Assembly: GCA_011319805.1 (NCBI GenBank)
Contig: SJRY01000300.1
Coordinates: 1-64,000, forward strand
Direction of reading: 5' to 3'
Source of the DNA: Macrocybe gigantea
Lineage: Eukaryota > Basidiomycota > Agaricomycetes > Agaricales > Callistosporiaceae
Length of the DNA: 64,000 bases
A program made the position numbers and the translations under genes. The notes below the pieces were generated by a model. It ran no database searches and had not been told where the DNA came from. It worked only from the letters and a program-made list of their open reading frames with translations. How positions within the stretch are numbered: the first letter of the stretch is position 1; the number at the start of each line of letters is the position of its first letter. Of the stretch, positions 11,416 to 21,616 are shown piece after piece.

Positions 11416-12389
11416 AGTCAAGGAGTCCAGACGGTTCTGGGAAGACTAGAGTGTTTCAGCAGGCCATTTTATATGTCGAGTTCAACGCTGTGGCACCTGG
11501 TAAAGACTAGTTTCGATGGCTATCGTTTTACAATGGATCCTGCAGCCGAATAAGAGCCATAGAACATGTTCCGTGCTGTTAACTGAAGTGCTTAACTGCG
11601 CTTTGACTTCAATGACTAGGATGGAAAGCGAGGCAACTCCCATACAGACCTGAGAAGCGTTTCCATTCGCCAAAATATGAATTATAGCTGTCGCGGCATG
11701 CAAAGAGATCGCAACCGGCGAGTTCGTACCCCTCGACTTCGGCTCGAAATCGGTTCGGAGGTGTGGCGGTCGATGTCTTCTATTGCAATTGAAGCTGATC
11801 AATGATGGATACTATACTATTCATCATATCCTCAGCATAAGATGAGGCTGACGTCGTAGTCGTGATGTCATGAAAATATATGTTCCATTTTTTGTGAATA
11901 TTGCCACACCCCTGCTGTGATATGGGTCAATGAGTCGGGCGAATGTGACCTCATTCTGGGGAGTGGAGCAGAGGAGATAGAAGAGGCATGCAAAGAGAGA
12001 CGGATTAATTTAATCGCAGTCCTAGGTGCTCAACCGCAGCCAATGTTCGTCAGATTTTGCTTCTGGTCTCTGGGGCACACGCGGCTCTTGACACGGAACT
12101 CCAAATTACCTCTATGAGGATCAGCGTAACCAATAGGAGGCAACATAAGGTCTGAAATAGGACAGTCAGTGGCATTGTTCAAGCTTCGGGAGGATGGGGC
12201 CTAAGCCACTGTTGTCCTTAAATGTTTGCTGGTCAGAGCATGTGACAACCTTCAAAGTCCTTTTAATCGTTGTGCGCCGTTCCCTGAACAATTCAATGCC
12301 TAGCGTTCGTGGTTTGTCGATTTTATTGTGGAATGTGCGTTCCACAATGCCTCAACATTGACCATCTAATTTCATTGACTAATTTGCAG
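11416..12389. other. intergenic region, no gene recognised
   Basis: This is the 5' flank of GH25 copy 1 and the approach to the transposon cluster. A perfect 9-bp inverted repeat (ATTGTGGAA / TTCCACAAT) with a short loop lies at about 12326-12350. No convincing coding sequence is present. Confidence 0.4.
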
Positions 12390-12651
12390 GTCCAACTTTG
12401 AAATCGGATCCACTTTAAATCCCAGCAAGACCATCAAACTCCCAGCCGTGCCACCTTTGCGCGACGACACTGGCAAGAAGCCCTTTCCCCTTCGCGTCTT
12501 TGGCTTCGCCATAAAGCATGAAGACCTTATCAGATGGGCGGACCTGCACGGGATCTCTCCTGACTTGGATTCATGGTACAGGGCCCAAAATGCTTGGAAG
12601 GAGATTACGCGCCGGATACCTAGGAATGGCTGGGTATGGAAAACTGCCGTA
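12390..12651 (+). pseudogene. gene fragment cut off by transposon insertion
   Basis: A good branch point and acceptor (TTGACTAATTTGCAG, ending 12389) leads into an open frame of about 87 codons: SNFEIGSTLNPSKTIKLP, then KKPFPLRVFGFAIKHEDLIRWADLHG, SPDLDSWYRAQNAW and RIPRNGWVWK. Composition and the clean splice site suggest a former coding exon of an unrecognised protein. At 12650-12651 the frame runs into the terminal repeat of a DNA element, so the original 3' part is lost or displaced. No 5' exon with a clear start was found upstream. Confidence 0.4.
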
Positions 12652-12678
12652 CAGTGTTCCCATGGTCCTTTATACAGC
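12652..12678 (+). repeat. left terminal inverted repeat of element A
   Basis: Begins CAGTGTTCCC and contains GGTCCTTTATACAGC; it pairs with 13353-13379 on the other strand. Confidence 0.75.
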
Positions 12679-13352
12679 ATTTACTCCGCACTGAATATCT
12701 TGAGATAGTCAAAAGCTATGAACATAAGGGTGGTATCATTTCGTAGATAAGCTATTTGCCTAGCTTTCCATGCCATGATCTAGGAGAAATATGGAAAAAT
12801 AAATTCGTGGTCGACAATTTCTGACAGGGTTCCTAAAATGGCAAAAGACAGTCCTTTATACAGAAAAGCAGCGCGTGCCATCTCTTCCCAGTGACATCGC
12901 GGACTGAGATGAGGATTGGAATGTCAAGTATAGCACTTAAAAAGTATCTATATTAACTTTTACACTGTCTTGTACATTTTCTCATGGTATGGCAGGTGGA
13001 CGACCAGGTGTTACTTGTATACATCACGCTACATAGCCATTCTGGCATTCTTCGTGGGATATAAGGAAAGAAAATGACAATCATAAGTCCCAATATGTTC
13101 CTCAAGTAGAATACCCTCAATCCTTCCATAAAAATCATGCTGCAGTGATGCTTATTCGTGCGACATTGATGTAAAATTGCAAATATTTACAAAATTTACA
13201 AATAAACCTGTTCCACAGGAGAGAAAAAAAGAGATTATTCTCATGAGCAATACGCGAATAATAGAGCTGGTATAGGGCTTTAATTTGTGCATTTAAGGAT
13301 TCCAAACTGTGGAGAAATGAGGGAGCTAGAGGCCGCTGTATAAAGGAGCATG

Positions 13353-13379
13353 GGTGTATAAAGGACCGTGGGAACACTG
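13353..13379 (-). repeat. right terminal inverted repeat of element A
   Basis: Reverse complement begins CAGTGTTCCC and matches the left repeat. A second TGTATAAAGG unit lies just inside it near 13336. Confidence 0.75.
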
Positions 13380-13392
13380 TATATTACGATTA

Positions 13393-13887
13393 AGGTAGGG
13401 CTCGGTCAGAATAGACCACATCACATGATATTTTCGTGACAAATGCGTGATAAAAACTACTAGAAAATTAATACCAGTTCCAACTCTACATGTATCAAAA
13501 ATCCAAAACCAACAATCTCTTGAGAATTGAGTTCCAGACATTTCCCTGGTTTTAGATTTTGCATTTCGGCGACGTAGAAAATGCTATTCAACGAATGGTA
13601 GTTTCATTAGCTAATTAGGCTGGACTAATTTGGAAATATCCTAGGAACCACTCCACCAGCTCATTGTCTGTGCAGCAATGTTCGATGCCTATTAATTGCT
13701 AATAACTTATTATATATGTTGTAGTTATCATATGACCTATACTGACTATTCGTTGCATACAGCTCGAGAAAGAAATGACAGTGATGGAGGATAACCTCCT
13801 TATCTTGCCAATAAGTCTCCATTCACGTGGCAGTCACGGACAGGTCACAAGTCATATGATGTGGTCGATTCTGACCGAGCCCTACCT
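13393..13887. mobile_element. non-autonomous TA-flanked MITE-like element (element B)
   Basis: A second element of 495 bp starts only 13 bp after element A. Its ends, AGGTAGGGCTCGG inwards from both sides, are inverted repeats of about 36 bp (13393-13428 and 13852-13887) with about two mismatches. TA flanks both ends (13391-13392 and 13888-13889). The interior is AT-rich and non-coding. The repeat sequence differs from that of element A, so this is another family. The TA duplication again points to the Tc1/mariner superfamily. Confidence 0.7.
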
Positions 13888-13889
13888 TA

Positions 13890-13924
13890 CGAAAACGATA
13901 AAGCTTGTAAATGCATCGTTTTCG
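13890..13924. repeat. perfect 10-bp hairpin next to element B
   Basis: CGAAAACGAT (13890-13899) and ATCGTTTTCG (13915-13924) are perfect inverted repeats around a 15-nt loop. The hairpin begins right after the TA of element B. It could be a remnant of another element or a preferred insertion site. Confidence 0.5.
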
Positions 13925-14718
13925 CCACCAACCTAACGCCGAACACTTGGAACGCTCGAAGAACATTGATTTAATCCAGAAGTTTCGTGTACTGTCGGGA
14001 ACAGAGGCAATGCCTGCGTGGTACAGACGCTATTATATTTAAATTGTCGGACATATGGTTCCCATTGCATGAAGTCGTGGATCATCCTGACTTCTCTTCT
14101 ATTTCTTCATCTTTTGAGTATGCCTACTACATCTGTGCCATATTGGCACATACCACGATTTTGTTATTCTACTTTAATAGCTTGACGCTGTCGACATTGA
14201 TGTTGTTCTATATCTTCTGGATATCGGATTTGGGGGAACTGTTTACGAAGAACAGATGCAGATATGGAGGCCTCTGGATCTACAGTGGGCGCTACACCCT
14301 CACTTGGGCCACCAAATGCCATAGCACGGCCGGACTGTCAAAAGCAATTAATAAACAGACAACGTTGCATGCGTGACATAGACGATTGGCAGACGGTGTA
14401 CATTGGTCTCCCCGAAGGGCGTGTTGATTCGCTTGGCTATCTTTCAACCCTCGAATCCCTGTAGGAACCCGACTCGATTAGACCTCGACTCGTGGTCAGA
14501 TCTTGCTTCTGGCCTCTGATGCTGCTGCTTAACGGGTGAAAAATGGGATGGAGTGCAGGACAAGACCGGGAGGCTCACGAGTCTTTGGTGCGTAGGCTCT
14601 AAACAAAACATTCCTAAATAGGGATCCTCGTCATTCAGTGAAAAGCAGGACACAAGCTAAAGTAGTACGGTAAGTCATATTGTTCAGGCTCGGTGAGTGG
14701 CTTATAACACAGCATTTA
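13925..14718. other. intergenic region, no gene recognised
   Basis: This region is AT-rich at its left and ordinary at its right. A hydrophobic open frame (13987-14376) has no proper ATG and resembles nothing known, so I leave it out. Confidence 0.4.
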
Positions 14719-15784
14719 TCACATTTTTGCCCAGTGTCCAATCCAGTACCGGCATGCGGCTTTCCTCAGCGCCAAGGCATCTTTGTCCATCCGGCTAACT
14801 TCCAAGGAACCACACCAAGCGGCGTCCTCCGTTGTCGGGATTACCTCTTCAAACTCCAATCCAGCTTGTTTGGCCTTGGCGAGAAAATTATCGCAGACAT
14901 GCGGTCGTGTGTAGTTTCCGGCCTTTGAGATTGTCAGCAGATTTTTCACACATTGATCATATGGAATATTCTAACAGCAACGTAGACCACAGATTCCTTT
15001 GCCTTCGTCAGTAGAGCTTTGATGGAGGCGATCAGGAGATCATGGCAGTCATGGAAATGCAGCAAGTCCGACAGTATAACGATATCGTATGCATTCTTCG
15101 AACGCGGATCAGCGTCTGGAAATAAATGTCTTGCGCAGGTTGCATTCAGTGTCCCATCGACAATGGGTCTTGCTAATGTACTCACAGAAGTTCGCTGGCA
15201 TCTGTTCCCCATGCGTAACCTTTGCATTCAACGCGACAACCAGGTTGAAACGCTGTCTTGTTGCGTTCCACGTTCTTTTCAAGGTTTCCCAAGATGAGTT
15301 GATCGGGATAATCAGTGATTGTGACGAGGCGTGGGGGCTGAGGTAGTGAGGCCAGAAGTAGCGAAGGCAGCGCACAACCGGCGCCAAGTTCGATCACTGC
15401 CAGAGAACGCGCCATCATGAGTGTATTCAAGAGGGCAATGAGATATATGTTACCATTTGAATTTGTCGGCCGTAGGAGTCCCCGCTCTATTCTCTCGGCA
15501 AGAAACAGAGCTGGGGAGAAGAGATGATCTGCTAACAGGGTATTGGCCTGATATGGATTTTTCAATGATACTTCCTTCTGAGTGTATGGAGCGACATTAC
15601 TTTTCCTTCCTTTCGTTAACCGGTTCAAACATTAATCATCTTGATCTTGGGTGAAGAGATGACGATCTACCTTTGGTGCGACAGTGAGATTGAGAGGACC
15701 GTACCTTATCGAATCCTCATTCTCCAACTGTTCTTCGCTTAAGACGGAAAGCGAATCATTGAGGATGTCCTCCACGTTCTCCAT
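14719..15784 (-). CDS. Nnt1-like SAM-dependent methyltransferase
   Basis: ATG at 15784 opens MENVEDILNDSLSVL, ending exon 1 at GPLNLTVAPK. Exon 2 gives ANTLLADHLFSPALFLAERI. Exon 3 carries the SAM-binding motif VIELGAGCALPSLLLASLP followed by ITDYPDQLILGNLEKNV. Exon 4, from 15114, gives YDIVILSDLLHFHDCHD. The last exon starts AGNYTRPHVCDNFLAKA and ends in RKAACRYWIGHWAKM (TGA at 14719-14721). This order is that of the Nnt1/EFM7-like fungal methyltransferases, class I fold, cytosolic; the true substrate (nicotinamide or a protein lysine) cannot be told from sequence. The join of exon 3 (ending 15186) to exon 4 (from 15114) is out of frame by one base, which may be another missing base. It is divergent from MSH6 with only 125 bp between the starts. 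Confidence 0.7.
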
Positions 15785-15909
15785 CGTTTGGACATCATCA
15801 AGGAAGGGTCGCGTTGTGATGCAAACACGCTCATTGACCAAACACGAACCAACGCGTCGAACTAAAACCTGTGTCGACTTTTCAGTGGCCCTCCCTCCTC
15901 CTGCCCATC
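15785..15909. promoter_or_regulatory. short divergent promoter, methyltransferase / MSH6
   Basis: Only 125 bp separate the start codons of two divergent genes, so their promoters must share this interval. No TATA box is apparent. Confidence 0.45.
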
Positions 15910-18900
15910 ATGGCGCCCAAGTCAAAGCCCTCAACCGAGGGCCTGAAGCAAAAGAGTCTCATGTCCTGGTTTGGTAAAGGGGGAAGTTCGTCCTCAGCGC
16001 CCAAGAAGCCCGCCGCTGCCCCACGAGCCCCCAGCAAAGCGACCACGTCGAATGCGTCCTCGTCCGCGCCGTCTTCTCAGGAACCGCGCACGCCCCAGTC
16101 CAGCCGGATAGATTATGATGCACTCACCTCCTCGGCCGTCGCGAGTCACGCGTCTCCTGGTGGCAGAAGCACTCCGCCGACCAGCGACCCAGTCGACGTC
16201 GACATGTTGTCGTCCGACGAAGACGACATTCCTGCAATGAAGATGGTCCGTACATTCCTAAATACCATCTATCCATTGAGTCTGAAGTCTCCCGATAGGC
16301 GTCTCGGAAACGCAAGGTCGTCCTGGAGGATTCTGATGATGAAATTCGCATCGATATTTCCAAAACGCGAAAACAGCCTCAGGATAAGTCCTCTACAGGT
16401 TCACCCGTCAAAGCAGAAAGTGAGTAATACATGCTTCTGAATCACTCTTTTTCTGATTCGGCAAAGGTCGCGCAAAGAAACAACGGCTTTCCACAATTGT
16501 TCCTGATGGCGACGAAGAAGATGAAGATATTGCCTCTTCCTTCTCGCAGAGGTTAACGAACTTTAAGAAGTCGCCAATGAAGAGACGTGCGTGCACAAAA
16601 TGTTGTGGATATACATACCTCATTAAGATGATCAACAGTCCGAAAATCTCGATCGAACGCGTCGGATGATGACGATTTCATCGTCCCCTCTGACTCTGAG
16701 GTGGAGACCCGGTCTCTCAAGTCCTTGTCTTCGCGGTCCTCAGCGTCTAGGCGTACCGACGTTTCATCGGATGGAGAAAGCGACGATGAAGGCCAGTCTA
16801 AAAAGCGCAAACCAGCCGCAAAGCGCGCTCCTTCAGGAAAGAAGACACTCACTCGCGGAGAAGGAGGTTCTAGCAGTGCCGGATTCACGTTTCTTACTGC
16901 TGCAGAGCAGCGGGAACAAGGAAAGAAGAACGAAAAGAAAGCCGCTGAAGATCCGTACGCGTTTCTGCAAGATGTACGAGATGTGCGTCAAACAATCTTT
17001 TTTTTCTGTTCCAATATGCTTATAGGATGTGCAGAAAGATGGCCGACGGCCGGGTGACGAGGACTATGATCCGCGGACATTATATATCCCACCGTCGGCA
17101 TGGAAAGAATTTACTCCTTTCGAGAAACAGGTATGTTTGATTTTTGCAGCTACGAATCGGTGACGCTCACTCTATTCTTCAGTTCTGGGAGGTATGCTAT
17201 CAATTGGTTGGAGTTGGCATGCATCTGATAGGTTGGATAGATTAAGCAGAACCACTATGATACTGTTGAGTGTCGACTCGCAACATGTTGCTTCACGCTT
17301 ACTTATGATTGCCATACAGATTTTATTCTTCCAGAAAGGGTACGTTGTTCACGAAAATCATAATTACATGTCTAACTTTCCGAGATATGTAGCAAATTCC
17401 TTGAGGTGTGCTTCCTTCATGCTTACCTTATGGAGCTTTGCCTAAAATATGAATATCTGCGATAGTTATATGAGGACGATGCCAGAATTGGGCACCAAGA
17501 ATTCGATCTGAAGCTCACGTCAAGGGTTAAAATGTCGATGGTAAGCGTAGTGAGGCAAGCCAAGAGGATATTAATCATTATTTTTAGGTCGGAGTCCCGG
17601 AAATGTCTTTCAACTTTTGGGCTGCGTAAGCGCTTGTGCGGTTTCCTTGAATGCAACAGTTAATTTCCCCTGTAGAAAATTTTTAGGAAAAGGTTTAGTT
17701 TTTGACTTAAAATTCTCAGAATGTCGTATCTGGATACTTTGCAGGTTACAAAGTTGGAAGAGTTGATCAAGCTGAGACGGCTCTTGGAGCAGAGATGCGC
17801 ATGGCCGCAGATAAATCCAAGGGAAAGATAAATCAGGATAGAAACAAGGAAAAGATCGTTCGACGGTATGTCATAGTGTGTCAGTAGCAATCGCGACTCC
17901 TTATTCTTCGTACAGGGAACTTAACAAAGTGTACACCAATGGTACACTCGTTGATGCAGAGCTCCTGACGGATGAACAAGCGGGACATTGTGTCTCGATA
18001 TGCGAAGAGCCGTCTTCGGACGGTAAGGACAAGAGCAAGTTCGGCGTCTGTGTCTTGGACAGTTCTACCTCTCAGTTTAATCTGAGCGCTTTTGAGGACG
18101 ATGTTTGTCGGACAAAACTTGAGACGTTGATGAGACAACTGAGACCCAAAGAAATATTATTTAAGAAGGCAAGCTGGTCCGAAAGCCAGAGTTCCACCTT
18201 ATGCTGACCGTTCTTTAAGGGCACGTTGTCAGTGTCGACGACAAGACTGCTGAAGACCGTACTGCCTGCCTCATGTCTTTGGACAGGACTACGGGCTGTA
18301 GAGGGCTTTGATCACGATGAGACTTTGAATGAGCTGAAAAAGTTGTATCCGGCTGAGGACGAAGACCCTATGGACAATGACTTCATTCTTCCTACTTCTG
18401 TTCCAGAGCCGATCAGAGAAATGGTATCATCAAAGGAGGCCATAAAGGCACTGGGCTCAATGATTTGGTATGCTCCTTGATTGCGCGAGGCCACTCGTTG
18501 ACAATCTGCTCAGGTATCTCCGACAACTCAACATCGACAAGGACATCCTGAGTATGAGGAATTTCAATGTCTACGATCCCATGAAACGTGGTCAAGGCCT
18601 GGTGTTGGATGGGCAGACTCTGGCCCACATTGAGGTGCATGCGTTTTTGTCGATGCCTCGACTTCATTTTCATTCTGCTGTCAGGTCTTTCTTAACAACG
18701 AGGGCACTGAGGAGGGATCGCTGCTCAAACTATTGAGCAGGTGCATAACTCCTTTCGGTAAGTAGTTTGTCTCTCCACATTGTCACACTCTTACCAGTGA
18801 ACAGGGAAACGGCTTTTCCGTATATGGTTGTGTATGCCGCTACGGCACATTCCGATATCAATGCTAGGTAAGAGAACTACTTAGGCAGTGTGTGGCGTGG

Positions 18901-21391
18901 GCCAATCTCTCATATCGCATCAGACTTGACGCCGTGCAAGATCTTATGGATCACCCTACGTTTGAAGAGCAATTTACAGAATTAGCAAAGGGCTTACCCG
19001 ATCTAGAACGGATCGTCTCCCGAATTCACGCCAAGAATTGCCGCGTACGGGATTTCCTCAAAGTCCTCAATGTACGTCTCTATTCTTGATAGGCCTCACT
19101 GTCTCTGACAAAAGGCGTGGCCATTTAGGCGTTCAAAAAACTAAGCCGAGGTCTCGCAAGTCTGGCAGACAACTCTGAACATTTCAAATCTAAAACAGTT
19201 CTTGGCCTCCTTCGAAGCGCCCCCGACTTGTTGCCTCACATCAAAAATATCGAGGACATGTATGTCAAATCTGGTACCGAAAAAAGTATGTCGACAAGAT
19301 GCCATCGTACTGTTTTACCAGGCTCAAGACCTATAAATACAGACGTTGATGAATTATTACCTCAAGTGGGCAAGGACGAGACTTATGATGACATCATGGC
19401 GGAAATAAATGAACTCGAGGACGATCTAGAAAAAGAGCTGAAGAAGCTCGAGAAAAAGCTAGGGTAAGGCGATCCTTGGTCTCGGATTTCGGCGCCCGTC
19501 TGAATGTAATTCCCACAAGTTGCAAACTTGCCTATTGGCACAGTTACCAGGGCAACAAGGTTCGCAAGGCTCTGAATTACTGAACGCATTGGATAATATC
19601 TTGTCCGTCAGGAAATCTATCTCGTTGAAACTGCGGCTGGACAGAAAGGTATCCCAGACGATTGGACTAAAAGCTCTTCAACCAAGGCAAGTGCCACGAG
19701 GGCGAATTTGGTATTTGTAGATTCTGATTTAGGCAAAAGAACAAGTCGCGCTGGGTTGTGCGGCCCCTGCAAGGCAAGGTTCGACAACTCAAAGAGGCAA
19801 GAGAGAATCGAAACACTGCAATCAAGACTTTCAAGTTCCGCCTCTTTGCGGAATTCGATTCGGATCGAGCTGTCTGGCTCCGGGCTATCCGAGTGTGCGC
19901 TGAATTGGATTGTCTGTTCAGCTTGGCCAAGTCTTCGGTAGCCATTGGAGAGCCGTCCTGCAGGCCAGAGTTTGTCGAAGGCGACTCTGCCTGGTTGGAC
20001 TTCAAGGAACTGAGGCACCCGACGCTCTGCTTGAGCACGAACTTGAAAACATTTATCCCGAACGATGTGAAGCTGGGATGTGATACGGGAAAGATTGCAC
20101 TACTTACTGGTAGGTTCTGCGACCACCTCATATTTGCCTAATTTTTTAATTCGGCACTCGGTAGGCCCTAACATGGCGTGAGTTTGTTAAGCGAATCAAT
20201 TGTATTTCGTGTATTGATGGGCTTGGCTATCAATACCTCAGCGGAAAGTCGACGGTAAAGCAATTCAAGTGGTATTGTTGGCGTCCATCTCACGGTTAAT
20301 CCATAGGTCATGCGTATGACGGCGACTGGTGTTGTATGTCTTCCTTCATTCTCTCGAAATCCTTCACTCAATGGCGCCTAGATCATGGCGCAACTCGGTA
20401 TGCTTGTCCCTGCGAAGAAAGCGACGTGCGTCACTTCCTTCAAATGAATGCCTTGGAACCTAACGTGAGCACTCAGGCTCTGTCCGGTGGACGCGATCAT
20501 TACACGGATGGGGGCATATGACAACATGTTCTCCCATTCGAGTACCTTCAAAGTGGAACTGGACGAATGGTGCGTTTCTGTGGGTGCTGTTTCAACAAGG
20601 CATGAATGAATAACGTTCGATCAGCTGTAAAATCTTCGTGATGCTACGCCGAAATCCCTGGTCATACTTGATGGTCTGTCTTCCCAGCATGATTGTAGGA
20701 TGGACCTGATTTCTTTTTATAGAGTTGGGCAGAGGAACCTCGACATACGTGAGTATTCATTCGACGTCGTTGCCCTTTCATGCTCAGTTGTTCGCAGGAC
20801 GGCATGGCCATTGCTGGGGTGAGTCATACTTATTCGCTACCCCCAGATACATGTACTGAAATGATCCAAGGCTGTTTTGCACCAGCTTGCTACGCATACA
20901 CTACCATTGGCCTTCTTCGCTACACATTATGGATCGTTGACAGATGATTTTGCGTACCACCCCAACATCAGAAACCTCCACATGTCGACCATCGTCGACG
21001 ATGAAAAACGTGATGTGAGTTATCAGCGGAATGGCATGTATGACCTTATCGCGAATACACCTTTCGGCAGATCGTGTTCCTGTTCAAGCTCGTCGAAGGC
21101 GCAGCGACGTCGTCATTTGGCACCCACGTTGCGAATCTGGCCGGCGTCCCCTTGCCCGTGGTGGAACGCGCTGACATGATCTCGAAACAGTTCGCACGGC
21201 AGTTCAAGGAGAGAATCAGAGTAAAGCAGATGAAGGACGGCGCCTCGAGGCTTCCCATCGTCGCGCAAGCCGACTTTGCCTATCTCTACAAGCTTGCTAC
21301 GGGCCAAACCGAAATGCCTAAAGACGCGGCGAAGCAGCGCGATGTTTTGAAGCTTCTGAGAGATACCGTCGGCCGATATATTAATCACTGA
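15910..21391 (+). CDS. MSH6: DNA mismatch repair protein Msh6, about 34 exons
   Basis: This is the Msh6 subunit of MutS-alpha, which binds base mismatches with Msh2. The N-terminus has a PCNA-binding type motif QKSLMSWFGK and a charged Ser-rich leader. The mismatch-binding domain follows with YIPPSAWKEFTPFEKQ, FWE, IKQNHYDT, LFFQKGKFLELYEDDARIG and VGVPEMSFNFWAAKFL (the Phe-x-Glu type site region). Connector, lever and clamp come next, then the ATPase: LTGPNMAGKSTVMRM (Walker A), VILDELGRGTSTYDG (Walker B and signature), FATHYGSL. Exons are often tiny: 17183-17191 (9 nt), 17393-17405 (13), 17676-17692 (17), 20165-20177 (13) and 20242-20254 (13). GC-AG introns lie at 18169-18219 and 19687-19732. 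Single missing bases near 18853 and 20634, and a frame problem near 19738, interrupt otherwise continuous homology. Stop at 21389-21391. Confidence 0.93.
20165..20177 (+). other. MSH6: 13-nt microexon in MSH6 Walker A
   Basis: GTAG before and GTGAGT after; it encodes the core of GPNMA. Flanking introns are 20110-20164 and 20178-20241. Confidence 0.8.
20242..20254 (+). other. MSH6: 13-nt microexon in MSH6 Walker A
   Basis: CTCAG before and GTAAAG after; it encodes GKST. The next intron ends at 20306, before VMRMTATG. Confidence 0.8.
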
Positions 21392-21616
21392 GTGCCTTTC
21401 TTTTTTTTGCTATCGAATTTGCTGCAGTTATGTACACGGACAGTGCTTTTTATAATAGCCCATACCCATCCGTAATCCATTGTAAATATATACCTGACGT
21501 TGCTAATGTGAATACAGAAAAGTCCATTGTGATACGGGACCGAAGGGTGTGCTTTTAGCACTCCGAAGTCGAAGCAGTTGAATCCAGGGGCCGGGGAAAC
21601 TTTGACGTGGTGGGAT

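Larger units (their letters stand above)
12652..13379. mobile_element. non-autonomous TA-flanked DNA transposon (element A, Tc1/mariner-pogo-like)
   Basis: The ends are inverted repeats starting CAGTGTTCCC: the left arm at about 12652-12675 and the right arm, on the opposite strand, at about 13356-13379 agree at all but about one position over 24 bases. Each end is bounded by TA (12650-12651 and 13380-13381), the target duplication of Tc1/mariner elements, and CAGT ends are common in pogo/Fot1 elements. The 10-mer TGTATAAAGG or its complement recurs just inside both ends and near 12852, as expected for transposase binding sites. The 728-bp body is AT-rich with no transposase frame, so it must move in trans if at all. 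Confidence 0.7.

Noticed and set aside
13389..13397. Element B as a piggyBac element (TTAA at the left edge)
   Set aside because: The right edge reads TTAC, not TTAA, while TA flanks both sides; TA duplication fits better.
13987..14376. Hydrophobic open frame downstream of the transposons
   Set aside because: It begins without an ATG, has no family pattern and lies in AT-rich DNA, where hydrophobic frames arise by chance.
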